This document shows positions 1 through 8,374 of a stretch of 16,736 nt of DNA, in pieces. A model generated the notes under the pieces. That model had not been told where the DNA came from. It searched no databases and saw only the letters and a program-made list of their open reading frames with translations. The stretch covers positions 1 to 16,736 of the forward strand of contig JAOXYB010022970.1 in assembly GCA_028565635.1 (NCBI GenBank), written 5' to 3'. The stretch's first letter is position 1; each line of letters starts with the position of its first letter. Position numbers and translations under genes: made by a program. This DNA comes from Phoronis ovalis. Taxonomy: Eukaryota; Phoronida; Phoronidae.

Positions 1-317
1 ATGGACTGTCTGGAAACCCCGCTGGAAACTATACCGGTCCAGACTAAATTAAAATGAAAGGGGCAAAGTTGGTAATGATGACAGTCAAATTGTGTAACTT
101 GTTGAGAACCAGAAAAAAACTAATTTGACTAATATTATGTGAGAGTTCATAATAGCAACTTTTTAAAATTATTTTTAAATACGTATATGATACTACAGGC
201 ATAATTTAATTTAGCATTCTTATAATTTCTGTGTCTAAACAGGTATTATTTTACTTATTTGATATTTAAAAATATAACAGAGCTGTCAAGAAATTTGAAT
301 TACTTTTATTTTTTTAG
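1..317 (+). other. upstream intron of gene A (3' part)
   Basis: This AT-rich sequence leads into a clear splice acceptor: a T-rich tract at about 301-315 followed by AG at 316-317. I read it as the 3' part of the intron before the first visible exon of gene A. The donor lies to the left of the window. An ATG at position 1 opens only 18 codons before TGA and has no convincing donor, so I do not treat it as coding. Confidence 0.65.
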
Positions 318-481
318 AACTGTGGGAGGCTGAAATTGAAGAAGTCCTGTTGGAAAAGTTTAAAGTCATAAATGACAAAAATAAATCTGCTATCTTGGAT
401 GAAATAATTGATAAAGTGTGTACAGACATCACTAAGTCTTGTGCTGGTGTTGAGTATAAAAAGGAAGATCAAAATCCCAAG
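318..481 (+). CDS. gene A, penultimate coding exon (charged helical protein, unrecognised)
   Basis: This internal exon is 164 bases long: two bases completing a codon split in the upstream intron (phase 1), then 54 full codons, ending exactly at a strong donor (AAG followed by GTAAGT at 482). The peptide opens LWEAEIEEVLLEKFKVINDK and closes EYKKEDQNPK. It is rich in Glu, Lys and Ile, looks largely alpha-helical, and carries two cysteines (residues 34 and 41 of the exon). There is no stop in this frame. The exon joins in phase 0 to the next exon at 1454. I do not recognise the protein family. The composition suggests a helical or coiled-coil cytoplasmic, nuclear or complex-forming protein, but this is inference. 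The N-terminal part lies to the left of the window, so length and function cannot be judged. Confidence 0.8.
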
Positions 482-658
482 GTAAGTGTTGACTTTTAAT
501 TCTCGGAAATGTATGTGGTGTGCACTTCAGTTACAGCAACTGATCATTTGGTGTAAATATGTAAAAATGTAGTTTCATCATGTGACTATGACTGAAAAAA
601 TAACAGTAAAACGAGAAAACCACAAGAAAATTTGCTAACTATTTGCTAGCATAGGTGG

Positions 659-725
659 ATGCACTCAATGAATAACAATGCAGTTCTCTTCAAGCTCACG
701 CACACGATTCATTCACAAAACACTG
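659..725. repeat. hairpin-like repeat unit, copy 1
   Basis: This stretch shares the order of short blocks with 831-893: a GAATRAACAATG-like block, then GTTCT, then CRCGC, then ATTCATTCACAAAA. The match is imperfect, so this looks like an older diverged copy of the same unit. Confidence 0.5.
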
Positions 726-766
726 CATGCTAGAAGCATTTTTGATTTGTTGCCAGCGGCTTCACC

Positions 767-785
767 AATAGACTATTTGCATGCA
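767..785 (+). repeat. 19-bp inverted repeat, left arm
   Basis: The sequence AATAGACTATTTGCATGCA is the exact reverse complement of 1107-1125, with about 320 bases between the arms. The match stops after exactly 19 bases on both sides. The arm contains the palindrome TGCATGCA and, on the minus strand, an octamer-type ATGCAAAT. It may mark the edges of a decayed mobile element or an internal inverted repeat of one. Confidence 0.75.
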
Positions 786-830
786 TTTGTTGGAGCCACC
801 AGTCTCAGACCCAAACGATCCCAGCATGTC

Positions 831-893
831 GCATTCTGTGAATGAACAATGACGTAGTTCTGCGTGCCCTCGCGCAATTCATTCACAAAATGC
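831..893. repeat. hairpin-like repeat unit, copy 2
   Basis: The ends 831-846 (GCATTCTGTGAATGAA) and 878-893 (TTCATTCACAAAATGC) are inverted copies with one mismatch in 16 bases, around a 31-base loop containing ACGTAG and CTCGCGC. It is the better-preserved partner of the unit at 659-725. Confidence 0.65.
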
Positions 894-1106
894 ATTATTC
901 ACATGATGAGCCTAAACCAAAAAAAATCTTATGTTGTTTGATCTAAGAAATACCCTCCTATATCAATACATAAACAACTATTTATTAATATCTTTTTAAA
1001 ATTTTCTCCGGTTAAAGCTTTTCTAAAGTCAGGTTTAACAAAAAGCAAGTTTTGTGTATAACTAAAGGTTGCTGGTATTGAAGGGTCTGACTATAGCATC
1101 CTCAAG

Positions 1107-1125
1107 TGCATGCAAATAGTCTATT
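1107..1125 (-). repeat. 19-bp inverted repeat, right arm
   Basis: This is the exact reverse complement of 767-785. It reads TGCATGCAAATAGTCTATT on the plus strand, including the octamer ATGCAAAT. Confidence 0.75.
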
Positions 1126-1453
1126 ACATGACAATTGATTGGTAACACTTCCTGGTGGGAATTTTGTTGGAGTATTATGCTGAATGACTGATATACACAT
1201 GAATGTTGCTTGTATTTCCCAAAAAAGTGAGTTTGAGACTGAACTAGTTAGGATTTCAAATTCTTCTGACACAGTGTATATATTTCTACTTAGCAAGCAC
1301 ATGATTTGGAAACTCCTGATTGTTTTTCATTTTACTACTAGAAGAACTCTGAGGCATAACTGAAAAAAAGTAGAGCATGTGGATTTCACTTCAGTCTGTT
1401 TAAGAATTGAGTGATGTTACTTCATACTTTTCCTCCATTTTGATATTTCGCAG

Positions 1454-1558
1454 GAAACCAGGATTGAGTTTAATCATGACATAGAAGATTTTGAGTTAAA
1501 GCTGGGTCAAAATGCAAAAAAACCTAATGTAGTTCCAGAAGAAAAAGATGAGCTATGA
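1454..1558 (+). CDS. gene A, last coding exon, ending in KDEL
   Basis: The exon starts after the acceptor TTTCGCAG and continues the frame of 318-481 in phase 0 for 34 codons to TGA at 1556-1558. The peptide runs ETRIEFNHDIEDFELKLGQN, then a lysine-, proline- and acid-rich tail ending PEEKDEL. The last four residues match the animal ER retrieval signal read by KDEL receptors. That signal is meaningful only if the protein enters the secretory pathway, and the N-terminus that would show a signal peptide is outside the window. The match could be chance in an acidic tail. The stop is followed by a short AT-rich 3' UTR and a polyadenylation signal, which supports this being the terminal exon. Confidence 0.8.
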   Translation, partial: ETRIEFNHDIEDFELKLGQNAKKPNVVPEEKDEL

Positions 1559-1632
1559 AAACACATCAGGATTGTAGTACTTAATATGCAAAATAGTTGT
1601 TGAAGTTATAACAGTTACAGTAAAGAAAAAGC

Positions 1633-1638
1633 AATAAA
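1633..1638 (+). promoter_or_regulatory. polyadenylation signal of gene A
   Basis: A canonical AATAAA lies 75 bases after the gene A stop codon. Cleavage would fall about 10-30 bases downstream, followed by T- and GT-rich sequence. This gives a short 3' UTR of roughly 100 bases. Confidence 0.65.
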
Positions 1639-1659
1639 CTATTCTTCTGTTTAGACAAT

Positions 1660-2289
1660 CAAGTTTTGAGTCGGAGAAGTTGATGGGTGTTGAGAAAACT
1701 TTCCTAAGACAAAAATATTGTTACTACCAATACAGACATCATACATTTTTTGTATAAATAATCTCAGTAAATTTTATGTGAAATATGACCTTTTGAATCT
1801 CTTTTAGTATACCTAAGTACACTATGTAAAATTTATGATGATAGTTTATAAATGTTTACTGTTAAAATACTTTTTCTATGCATTTTCATACAGATATTTT
1901 ATGAGATTTTATATATTAAAGAGAATTAGCAGTAATGTGAAGTTTAACAAAATACAATGACAGTAATTTTTTTTTTTTCAAGTTAATTTTGTATAATATA
2001 AGCAGTTTTTTTTCTTTTTAAGAACACTTATTATATTGCAATTTACCTGGCAAAAAATATAGCATTCCATGTGTATTTACATTAATTATTGACAACAAAT
2101 ATATTAATTTCACAAATAAATGTTTCATGTTATGCTAATAATAATTTTGACTGAAATACTGATTGCAAAGTTGTTATTTATTCCAGTGCTAGTATATTTA
2201 CTGACAGAATTTACTTATGATTATGATGTTTTATTAATTCCTAATTTATATGACTCTGATGTAACTGTGATGTTTAGTTTTAATTTCGA
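1660..2289. other. AT-rich intergenic stretch
   Basis: I see no gene here. The sequence is very AT-rich with homopolymer runs (for example a T-run at about 1967-1978), has no sustained open frame, and shows no recognisable repeat. Confidence 0.6.
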
Positions 2290-3330
2290 TCACTAGGTAG
2301 CAGTATACAACTGAACCACGGGATACCTCCAGAAGGGCACTTCAAAGGGGGCCCGCATAATTTTTAATAACGGATTTATGATTTCAATTAGGCCAGGTAC
2401 CATGTAAGGGAAATAAAATATAACACATTCCCCACCTGGATGCATCATTTAATGAGAAGTGGAATGGGGAATTTACATAGCTCTGAGCCTGACAGCTGTG
2501 CAGATTTATGGTTATTAATGTATTCTTCTGTATTTTTTTGTTCTTAAATACTAATATAATGTGCATTTTCCCCTTTTGCGCTAATCGTTAATTTCTTTTA
2601 ATATAACTGAATGGTGTTGTCTTAGTTGTTTTAGACGTACCCGGTCTTCATTAAAATAATGACTGCTCCCTAGATAGGTATTTTCCCGTATCCAGTCTCA
2701 TATGTATAAAGCGGCCTAGTTTTGTTGAGGAGTAGACATATTTTTTACGGCTAATACTTTTTTTAGTGAAACTTCAGTTTGAGGTGAGTGAAGGTTTAAT
2801 TATTTACCGCTTCGTAAATACATATCATGTAGAACGCGTCTACTTGATTTCAACTTCATACGGCAAATTAAACAAAAGTTACGACAGAAGAAAGTTTACC
2901 AAACTTTCTCGGACTTTTTACTCCTGTCAAATTTTAATAGGTCAAAGCTGGGATTTGTCCTTGATTTCACACCTGGATGCAGGTTAAGGTATTTACATTC
3001 CATCACACGGTTTTTGATTTTATTACGTTAGAGCTTAGGATGTGACAGTGGATGTTTATTTTCTGATCTACACACCTGCTTTAGAATAATTTGAACAAGA
3101 CCACACGTGCATTAACTTGAGGTAGTACTTAGGACAACTTTACGTCCCCGGCCCGGTCCCCTGAACTGCTGTGTCTTCTAAAAGATTTTGTTGTGTAGTT
3201 TACACCTTTTTAAGGTAATGAAGTCGAGGACGTGCGTGTCACTTATACTGAAAGGAATTAAAACACTTGAAAATATGAATACTTGGAGTAGTGTTTGCAT
3301 GTGTATTAGCGTATGTGATACAGAAAATGT
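2290..3330. other. locally CpG-rich block, possible promoter region
   Basis: By eye this kilobase carries roughly 25-30 CpG dinucleotides, including clusters such as TCCCCGGCCCGG (about 3146) and GTCGAGGACGTGCG (about 3222). The flanking introns and intergenic DNA have very few. It also holds a GGGGGCCCGC element at about 2346. Reduced CpG loss is what an unmethylated promoter looks like in invertebrate genomes with mosaic methylation. An open frame at 2766-2987 has no recognisable protein and a splice donor inside it, so I do not call it coding. Confidence 0.5.
2705..2711 (+). promoter_or_regulatory. possible TATA box of gene B
   Basis: TATAAAG stands about 75 bases upstream of a good splice donor (GAG followed by GTGAGTG at 2784). 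A start near 2735 would give a short non-coding first exon of about 50 bases ending at 2783. This is position and motif evidence only. Confidence 0.25.
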
Positions 3331-4036
3331 TCAACAAGTGCTTAGTAGAAATTGACATCCTGATGAAGTTTTGACGTGCTTGAAAAAATCCTTAAAATTT
3401 TATTTAAAAAATTAAGATGAGATAGTTTTCAAACTTATTGTTTAAATTTCTATCTAATAAAAATATTAGTAGTAAGAGACAGTTTTTAAAATTATTGTTT
3501 GTTTCTATTTAATAAATATATTAATAGTATTTTTCTTAACTCTTAGTTACTTGCAACGTTTACCTTTAATTTTTTTTCACTGTGGTGGTTAACCAAGGAT
3601 AACTGTGTCTGTAAGATGTGACAATATTATTGATAAACTGGTTAAACTGTGATTATTAGCTGTAAGACTGGGGCTGAATAACAGGGCAACTACTGAGCAA
3701 ATTGCTGGATATAATTTTATAATTGGATTTGTTTTCACCAGTTATCTGCCTAATTTGTTATGAAAGATCTTTGTGTAAAACCAGGTGTTTAGTTTTGCTT
3801 GGAAATTTATAATCATCAGTATTGTTGATTTTTTGACAGAAAAGTACTAGATGTCAATCATATACAAGTTATTAAAATTTATGTGGTATAAAAAAAACTT
3901 TTCTGACACTGATGTGGAATTTCCTTCCACAGGAAATTCGGTAAAGAATTTTTTTTCTAAGTATTGTACAAAATAAATATAACCTTACCTTTGTATGTAG
4001 TATTATCGTTGACTTAATTGTATTTATATGTTTCAG
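2784..4036 (+). other. possible 5' UTR intron of gene B
   Basis: A strong donor (GTGAGTG at 2784) and a fair acceptor (TATGTTTCAG ending at 4036, with a branch-like GACTTAAT about 20-25 bases upstream) would define this intron. It contains no credible coding exon. It includes the imperfect tandem duplication at 3422-3531. If the promoter of gene B lies closer to 4245, this is plain intergenic DNA. Confidence 0.3.
3422..3531. repeat. imperfect tandem duplication, two copies of about 53 bases
   Basis: The stretch at about 3422-3475 is repeated at about 3480-3531. Shared blocks include AGTTTT, TTATTGTTT, TTTCTAT, TAATAAA and ATATTA-AGTA. I judge identity at about 80% by eye, with a two-base gap. 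Both copies are AT-rich, so part of the match reflects base composition. Confidence 0.5.
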
Positions 4037-4244
4037 GATTAAGCCGGAATGATTTAAAATTTTGAGATGTATATTCTATCTGTAAGAGATCAAGTTCTAC
4101 CTTCCCTCAAGAAACGGGTGTAGTGATATTAGTTCCGTACTTGCTTAAAGTTGCATTGTACATGAGGACATAACTTTGATGAAATCTGAGGGGCTGTAAT
4201 AACTATTGAAGTGGAATTACTAGAAGATTTACCATATTAGGATA
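4037..4244 (+). other. putative 5' leader of gene B with upstream AUGs
   Basis: If the acceptor at 4036 is used, 208 bases precede the gene B start. They contain several short upstream frames, including ATG ATT TAA at 4049, a 18-codon frame at 4067-4123, and two very short ones in about 4160-4200. That many would normally reduce translation of the main frame. Alternatively the transcript starts nearer 4245. Confidence 0.3.
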
Positions 4245-4311
4245 ATGCATTTTAAGAAGATTTACTTTGTTTTATTTACTTTTATTTGTTTGTGTACTGG
4301 ATCAGTAGCAG
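4245..4311 (+). CDS. gene B, first coding exon: signal peptide of a secreted protein
   Basis: An ATG at 4245 opens a frame of 22 codons plus one base, ending at a good donor (GCAG followed by GTGAGA at 4312, phase 1). The peptide has a basic start (MHFKK), a hydrophobic core (IYFVLFTFICLC) and a small-residue region TGSVAG, with a clear cleavage site after SVA. A first exon that encodes only the signal peptide and ends in a phase-1 intron is typical of animal secreted proteins. The chosen ATG is the first in this frame near the hydrophobic core. The mature part starts in the next exon. The product class beyond 'secreted or membrane-inserted' is unknown. Confidence 0.6.
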
Positions 4312-7300
4312 GTGAGAATTTTTTGTTGGTGTTTTATTCTTTTATTGCCTAAGAGAGATGATTTGTGTTGAGATCCTAGAAATTTTGATATCAGTCCATA
4401 AACCCTAAAAGCTGAAGATTTGGAGCGTACTGTATGTTGTACATCCAATTCGGATTATTTATCAGTTTCAGCCTGGTGATGAAAACGCCCAACATCTCTG
4501 AACAAATCTTTACCATTTTTTCTATGAATTTATTTCAGTGTAAAATATTGTAGAAAATAATTTATTAACCAAGATATTTATTCTATGTATCATTTTTGCT
4601 CCAAGTATGTCTTGGAAAGTTTAATACTGTAGTTTTAATTCACAATATAAACTAATCCACAGGACAATAAACTGTTTATAAATACAATGGTAAAACATAA
4701 AATGTCTGACCTTCTATTTAAGCTTTTAATAAATTGAATTAAGTACAAAAATTCGGATTCAAATTTCACTACAACACACATTTTTTATATTTGACACAAA
4801 TTTTAAGTTTCACTCCATTAGTAAGGCTAACAATGAAATGCATGCATTCTGGAAATTGATAGAAATTGTTAACACCTTTTTAGTTTTGGCTGTTATTTTG
4901 TATTGTAAATTGTTTGGTGAAAAAGCACTGTACTTGTACGTGCTGCAATGTCAGAGGAAAAGGGTTGTAGACTTGGAAAACTCAAAGTATGCACAAATAC
5001 TACAATAAAATCATGGGAATAGAGATACTTTGCAGAACATGAGTGATTTGTTACAAGGAATGTTTTAGGTTAAAAGCTAACTGATAAGAGATTGCTGGTA
5101 TTCCATTGACTAAAAAATACTTATGGATGCATGCACTGACTGTAAATATTATATAGTGCAAATTACTGTTCTTTATAGACATTAGAAGATAGATATCCTT
5201 TAGACTATCTGCCAGATCTGTAGCTCTGATCAGAGAGACAGCCTTAAAAATAATGATGATAGGGTGCTACCACATATTTTTACAATATTATGTAATGAGT
5301 ACATTTTGCTAAGGGCATGACTTTGACTGGGTCTAACCTCCATTTTTATTCCCTTATTATCATTGTATAAACCTGTCATTTTGATTACCGAAATAGCAAA
5401 CCCTGCCTGGCTTTTATCTCTATATTTTTGTACGATTATCATTTTTATATAGACATGTCTGGGTTTTTACACCATATGCTTTGATAAATGTGATATTAAT
5501 TTGTCACGCAATTAGTTACGACTTCTCAGGTAACTCTCTCCTTAGGAGAGGATGCTTTCTAATTTACCATTTAATATGATGCCTAAAAAATTAAATGTAT
5601 AATGGTATATGATATTTTGACAGTGTTCAGATAACTAGGGGTGGTGTAGCTATTAGATATTATATTAGAAAGGGTAAATGTACTTGGTATTTCCACTTGA
5701 AGTTTATGTCTGTCTGCAGTGTAATGCATGACTTATGTCCAAAGTTGCAATTTGCCATGATATAATAATCTGCAGTCCTGTTAATAACTCCCAAGAGAGG
5801 CAGTTTTCTGAATAGTGGTTCACTATTGAGTTATTTTGGACAGGTCTCAAACCCAGTTCTAAAGTGTAAGATGTGACAGACTGGCAGTATCACTGGATAT
5901 CTGAAGATGAAGCTCTATAGCTGTATGTCAATAAATTTAGGACCCTGAAAAGATAGGATATACACTAAAAAAGCAATAGCTTGTGAAAATTTAATCAATT
6001 TTAAAAAAGTTTAGCTTCATCATGATTGTGTTTACTTCAACAAAAGTTTTACGAAATATGTAATTAATATATAAAAAAATGTTACAATAGAAAAATTTGT
6101 TTAGAAAGAAAATTCATTCATGTGGTGGTTTATCCTTCCTCGGGCTATACTGGCTATTATATCTTGTAATTTGCCTCATTTGTAACAAAAACAATTGCGT
6201 TTCTAAAGCAAAGATTTGCAAGGACTCCACGCCCCAGAAATATTTCTTCAGGCTAAAACAAAAATAACAAAGGCGGTTTTGCATGAAATAATACAATATA
6301 GGTTAAGCTTTGCTGTTGAAATAAAACCACTGAGATATAATTAGTAAACCTTCAAACACAGCTGTATTACAGTTTGTCTGTAAATATTGTTTTAAGTAAG
6401 ATTACCAGTTGCTTTGTATTTGTATCAATGCAGAAGCAGATTGAGGGGATGGATAAGAAAGAGGTGAAGTTATTTTAGAACTGCAATATTGAAAAGTTAA
6501 GTTGACTTAAAAACCTAACCAGAACTATTTTCCATCTGTAAAAAATAATAAAGAACCCACTTTTCAAGAGTATTAGTATCATCTTTTCTATTCTTATATT
6601 GTCCTTGATGATTGTGTGTGATAAATATTATAGAACATGTCATGCCGTAAATTAGCTTAAAGTTTCTCACTTATTTAGCTATAATCCATAAGTATCCCAA
6701 ATAAAGTTACCTAATGTTGTAATTTAAACAGATATTACTTCTCACAATCACCATCTTTACTTCTCAATAATTCAAGGTTGTGAATTTGGCCTGAGCTGAA
6801 GTCATTTCCAGTATGGGGCAATGGCCTGCTGCATTGTGTAGTTATATAAGTTGAGAAGTCTAGGTCCTTAATTCCTTCAAAACATGCTATCACATGGCAA
6901 TTAAATAGATATTATAAATGATTTTTTTTTGTGCTGGCACAGTATTATGCAACAATGCTCTTTTACTGCTAAACTTCTCACACCATAGCAAATAATATAC
7001 TTGCAGGCAGGCGTGCATAGTAGTCTTAACTGGATTAAACTACAAGAAAGGCACATGCTGTAAAAGCTGTAGATTTTTCAACCAGGCTGTATGTATCTAA
7101 ACTATAATTTTTTTTGGAGGTGTAGAAAAGTATCATTTTTTTTTCAACAAAAGAGTTGTATTGACTTAAAAAAATAAAGAAATGGACTGAATATTGGAAC
7201 TTTGTGTTACCATTAATGTTACAAATTAGCCTTGTTTGTTTTTTTTATAAATTGTAGGGATAACATTAGATAATGTTCCTGATGCAGTTCTGTAGTCAGT

Positions 7301-7848
7301 TTGCTATGATGACAAGACAGACAAATAAACAAACACCCTACATCTGTTTCTGTAAAATATCACTTTTTTCCTGAACTGAAAAATTAAATGTAATTACAAA
7401 GTCGAAATAGTGTGGAGTAGAGGGGTATGGAACATTACATAAATTGAAAAAGCTTGTTAGTGGTGTCAGTTCTGTTTAATTAGGGAAAATTATGTCACCT
7501 TACATTCTTTACATCATAGCACAGATAAGTTTGATTAACTTGTAAAGTCCATTCCACTACTAAACCAAAACAGCAGCCACAATCATGGCAGTGGAGTTTG
7601 TACAGCAGAAACTGATACTAAGTACTCACAAAACCGTCACAGCAGGTCCATTTGCAGTATTTTCTTGCAAGAATAAAATGATCTTGTTTTGTCTTTCTCA
7701 ATTACTGGCTAACTTAATTGAAGATATCTTATCCCAGACTTTAATTATTTTATGACTTTTTAATGGACTTCTGTTCACAGTCTATTGACTCATGTTATCA
7801 AGATTTTGTTTATATTTGCTTAACTCTGTTTGCTTTTCTTGTTTACAG
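4312..7848 (+). other. large phase-1 intron of gene B
   Basis: This stretch of 3537 bases runs from GTGAGA to a strong polypyrimidine acceptor (TTTGCTTTTCTTGTTTACAG ending at 7848). It is AT-rich and CpG-poor, with scattered homopolymers. Minus-strand open frames at 5230-5442 and 6114-6296 show no domain, no splice context and no codon bias that I can detect. I see no repeats with clear boundaries and no other gene in it. Confidence 0.5.
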
Positions 7849-7880
7849 GAGATTGTCTACAGGAGGGACAGCATTACAAG
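7849..7880 (+). CDS. gene B, 32-base micro-exon, start of the mature protein
   Basis: This micro-exon is bounded by one of the best acceptors in the window and a strong donor (AAG followed by GTAAGG at 7881). Its first two bases complete the split glycine codon of the previous exon (phase 1), then ten codons follow, leaving phase 0. The encoded segment is (G)DCLQEGQHYK, placed directly after the signal-peptide cleavage site. The pattern of Cys, three or four residues, Gly, then His-Tyr-Lys resembles the opening of cysteine-rich extracellular modules such as VWC or fibronectin type I (Cys, Gly, Tyr spacing). Eleven residues are far too few to assign one. The next exon is uncertain; see 8270 and 12384. 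Confidence 0.5.
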
Positions 7881-8269
7881 GTAAGGGAAAGAATACCTGT
7901 ATACCTGTAGTAGTCTTCACAAATTGATACATATGCACATTTAAGCCCACCTCCCCACCCAGTCCAAACTGGGCTTACTAAATTGTAAACTTTTTATCTC
8001 GTTTGGGACTTGTACAGTATAAAACTGTCATTAACCGTCTTAATGTTTCTTTGTGGAGAATACTTTACGGCATGGCACTAGATATTTTGAAAAATTATAC
8101 CTTTCAACATATTAGGGCAGATTTGGTATCTGAGAGAGTGGATATTTTTGTTCATGTATTGAGTTTTTATTAAGGCCAGCATTTCCAGAATAAGCTAGAT
8201 ATACTTTAGTTGGCTATTCCTGAATCTTCTTCTGCACATTATGAATTGACCATAATGTATTTTCTTTAG

Positions 8270-8374
8270 AAGAGTGACTGGCAGCAGTTGTCACTCAGCA
8301 TCTTTGAATTAAGACCTTGTTTTTCGGGGGGGGGGGGTTTAATCCCAAATAATTTAAACGGTCATGTTTTATAA
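8270..8374 (+). CDS. candidate alternative last exon of gene B
   Basis: A good acceptor (GTATTTTCTTTAG ending at 8269) opens a frame in phase 0, matching the micro-exon. It runs 34 codons (KSDWQQLSLSIFELRPCFSG, then glycines from the G run, ending NGHVL) to TAA at 8372. An AATAAA at 8382 follows almost at once. Against it: one cysteine only, a frame that depends on the exact length of a 12-base G run, and a polyadenylation signal very close to the stop. I include it as a weak possibility. Confidence 0.15.
   Translation, partial: KSDWQQLSLSIFELRPCFSGGGGLIPNNLNGHVL
8326..8337 (+). repeat. run of 12 G
   Basis: This is an isolated homopolymer of 12 guanines in otherwise AT-rich DNA. Such runs are prone to length change and sequencing error. 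Confidence 0.9.

Larger units (their letters stand above)
482..1453 (+). other. intron of gene A, carrying repeat debris
   Basis: The intron is 972 bases, from GTAAGT at 482 to the acceptor TTTCGCAG ending at 1453, in phase 0. It contains two related hairpin-like units (about 659-725 and 831-893) and a 19-bp perfect inverted repeat (767-785 with 1107-1125). These suggest that an old repeat inserted here. Short open frames on the minus strand in 1102-1302 overlap this repeat and show no protein similarity I recognise. Confidence 0.75.

Noticed and set aside
1-57. ATG at the first base with an 18-codon frame
   Set aside because: It stops at TGA after 18 codons, has no convincing splice donor, and sits just inside what reads as intron.
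2766-2987. 73-codon open frame on the plus strand
   Set aside because: It has no recognisable domain, its start lacks context, and a strong splice donor lies inside it at 2784. The CpG block explains its composition.
7945-7976. C-rich tract followed by AGTCCAAACTGGGCTT hairpin
   Set aside because: It can form only a short stem and looks like an acceptor-like tract without an open exon behind it.
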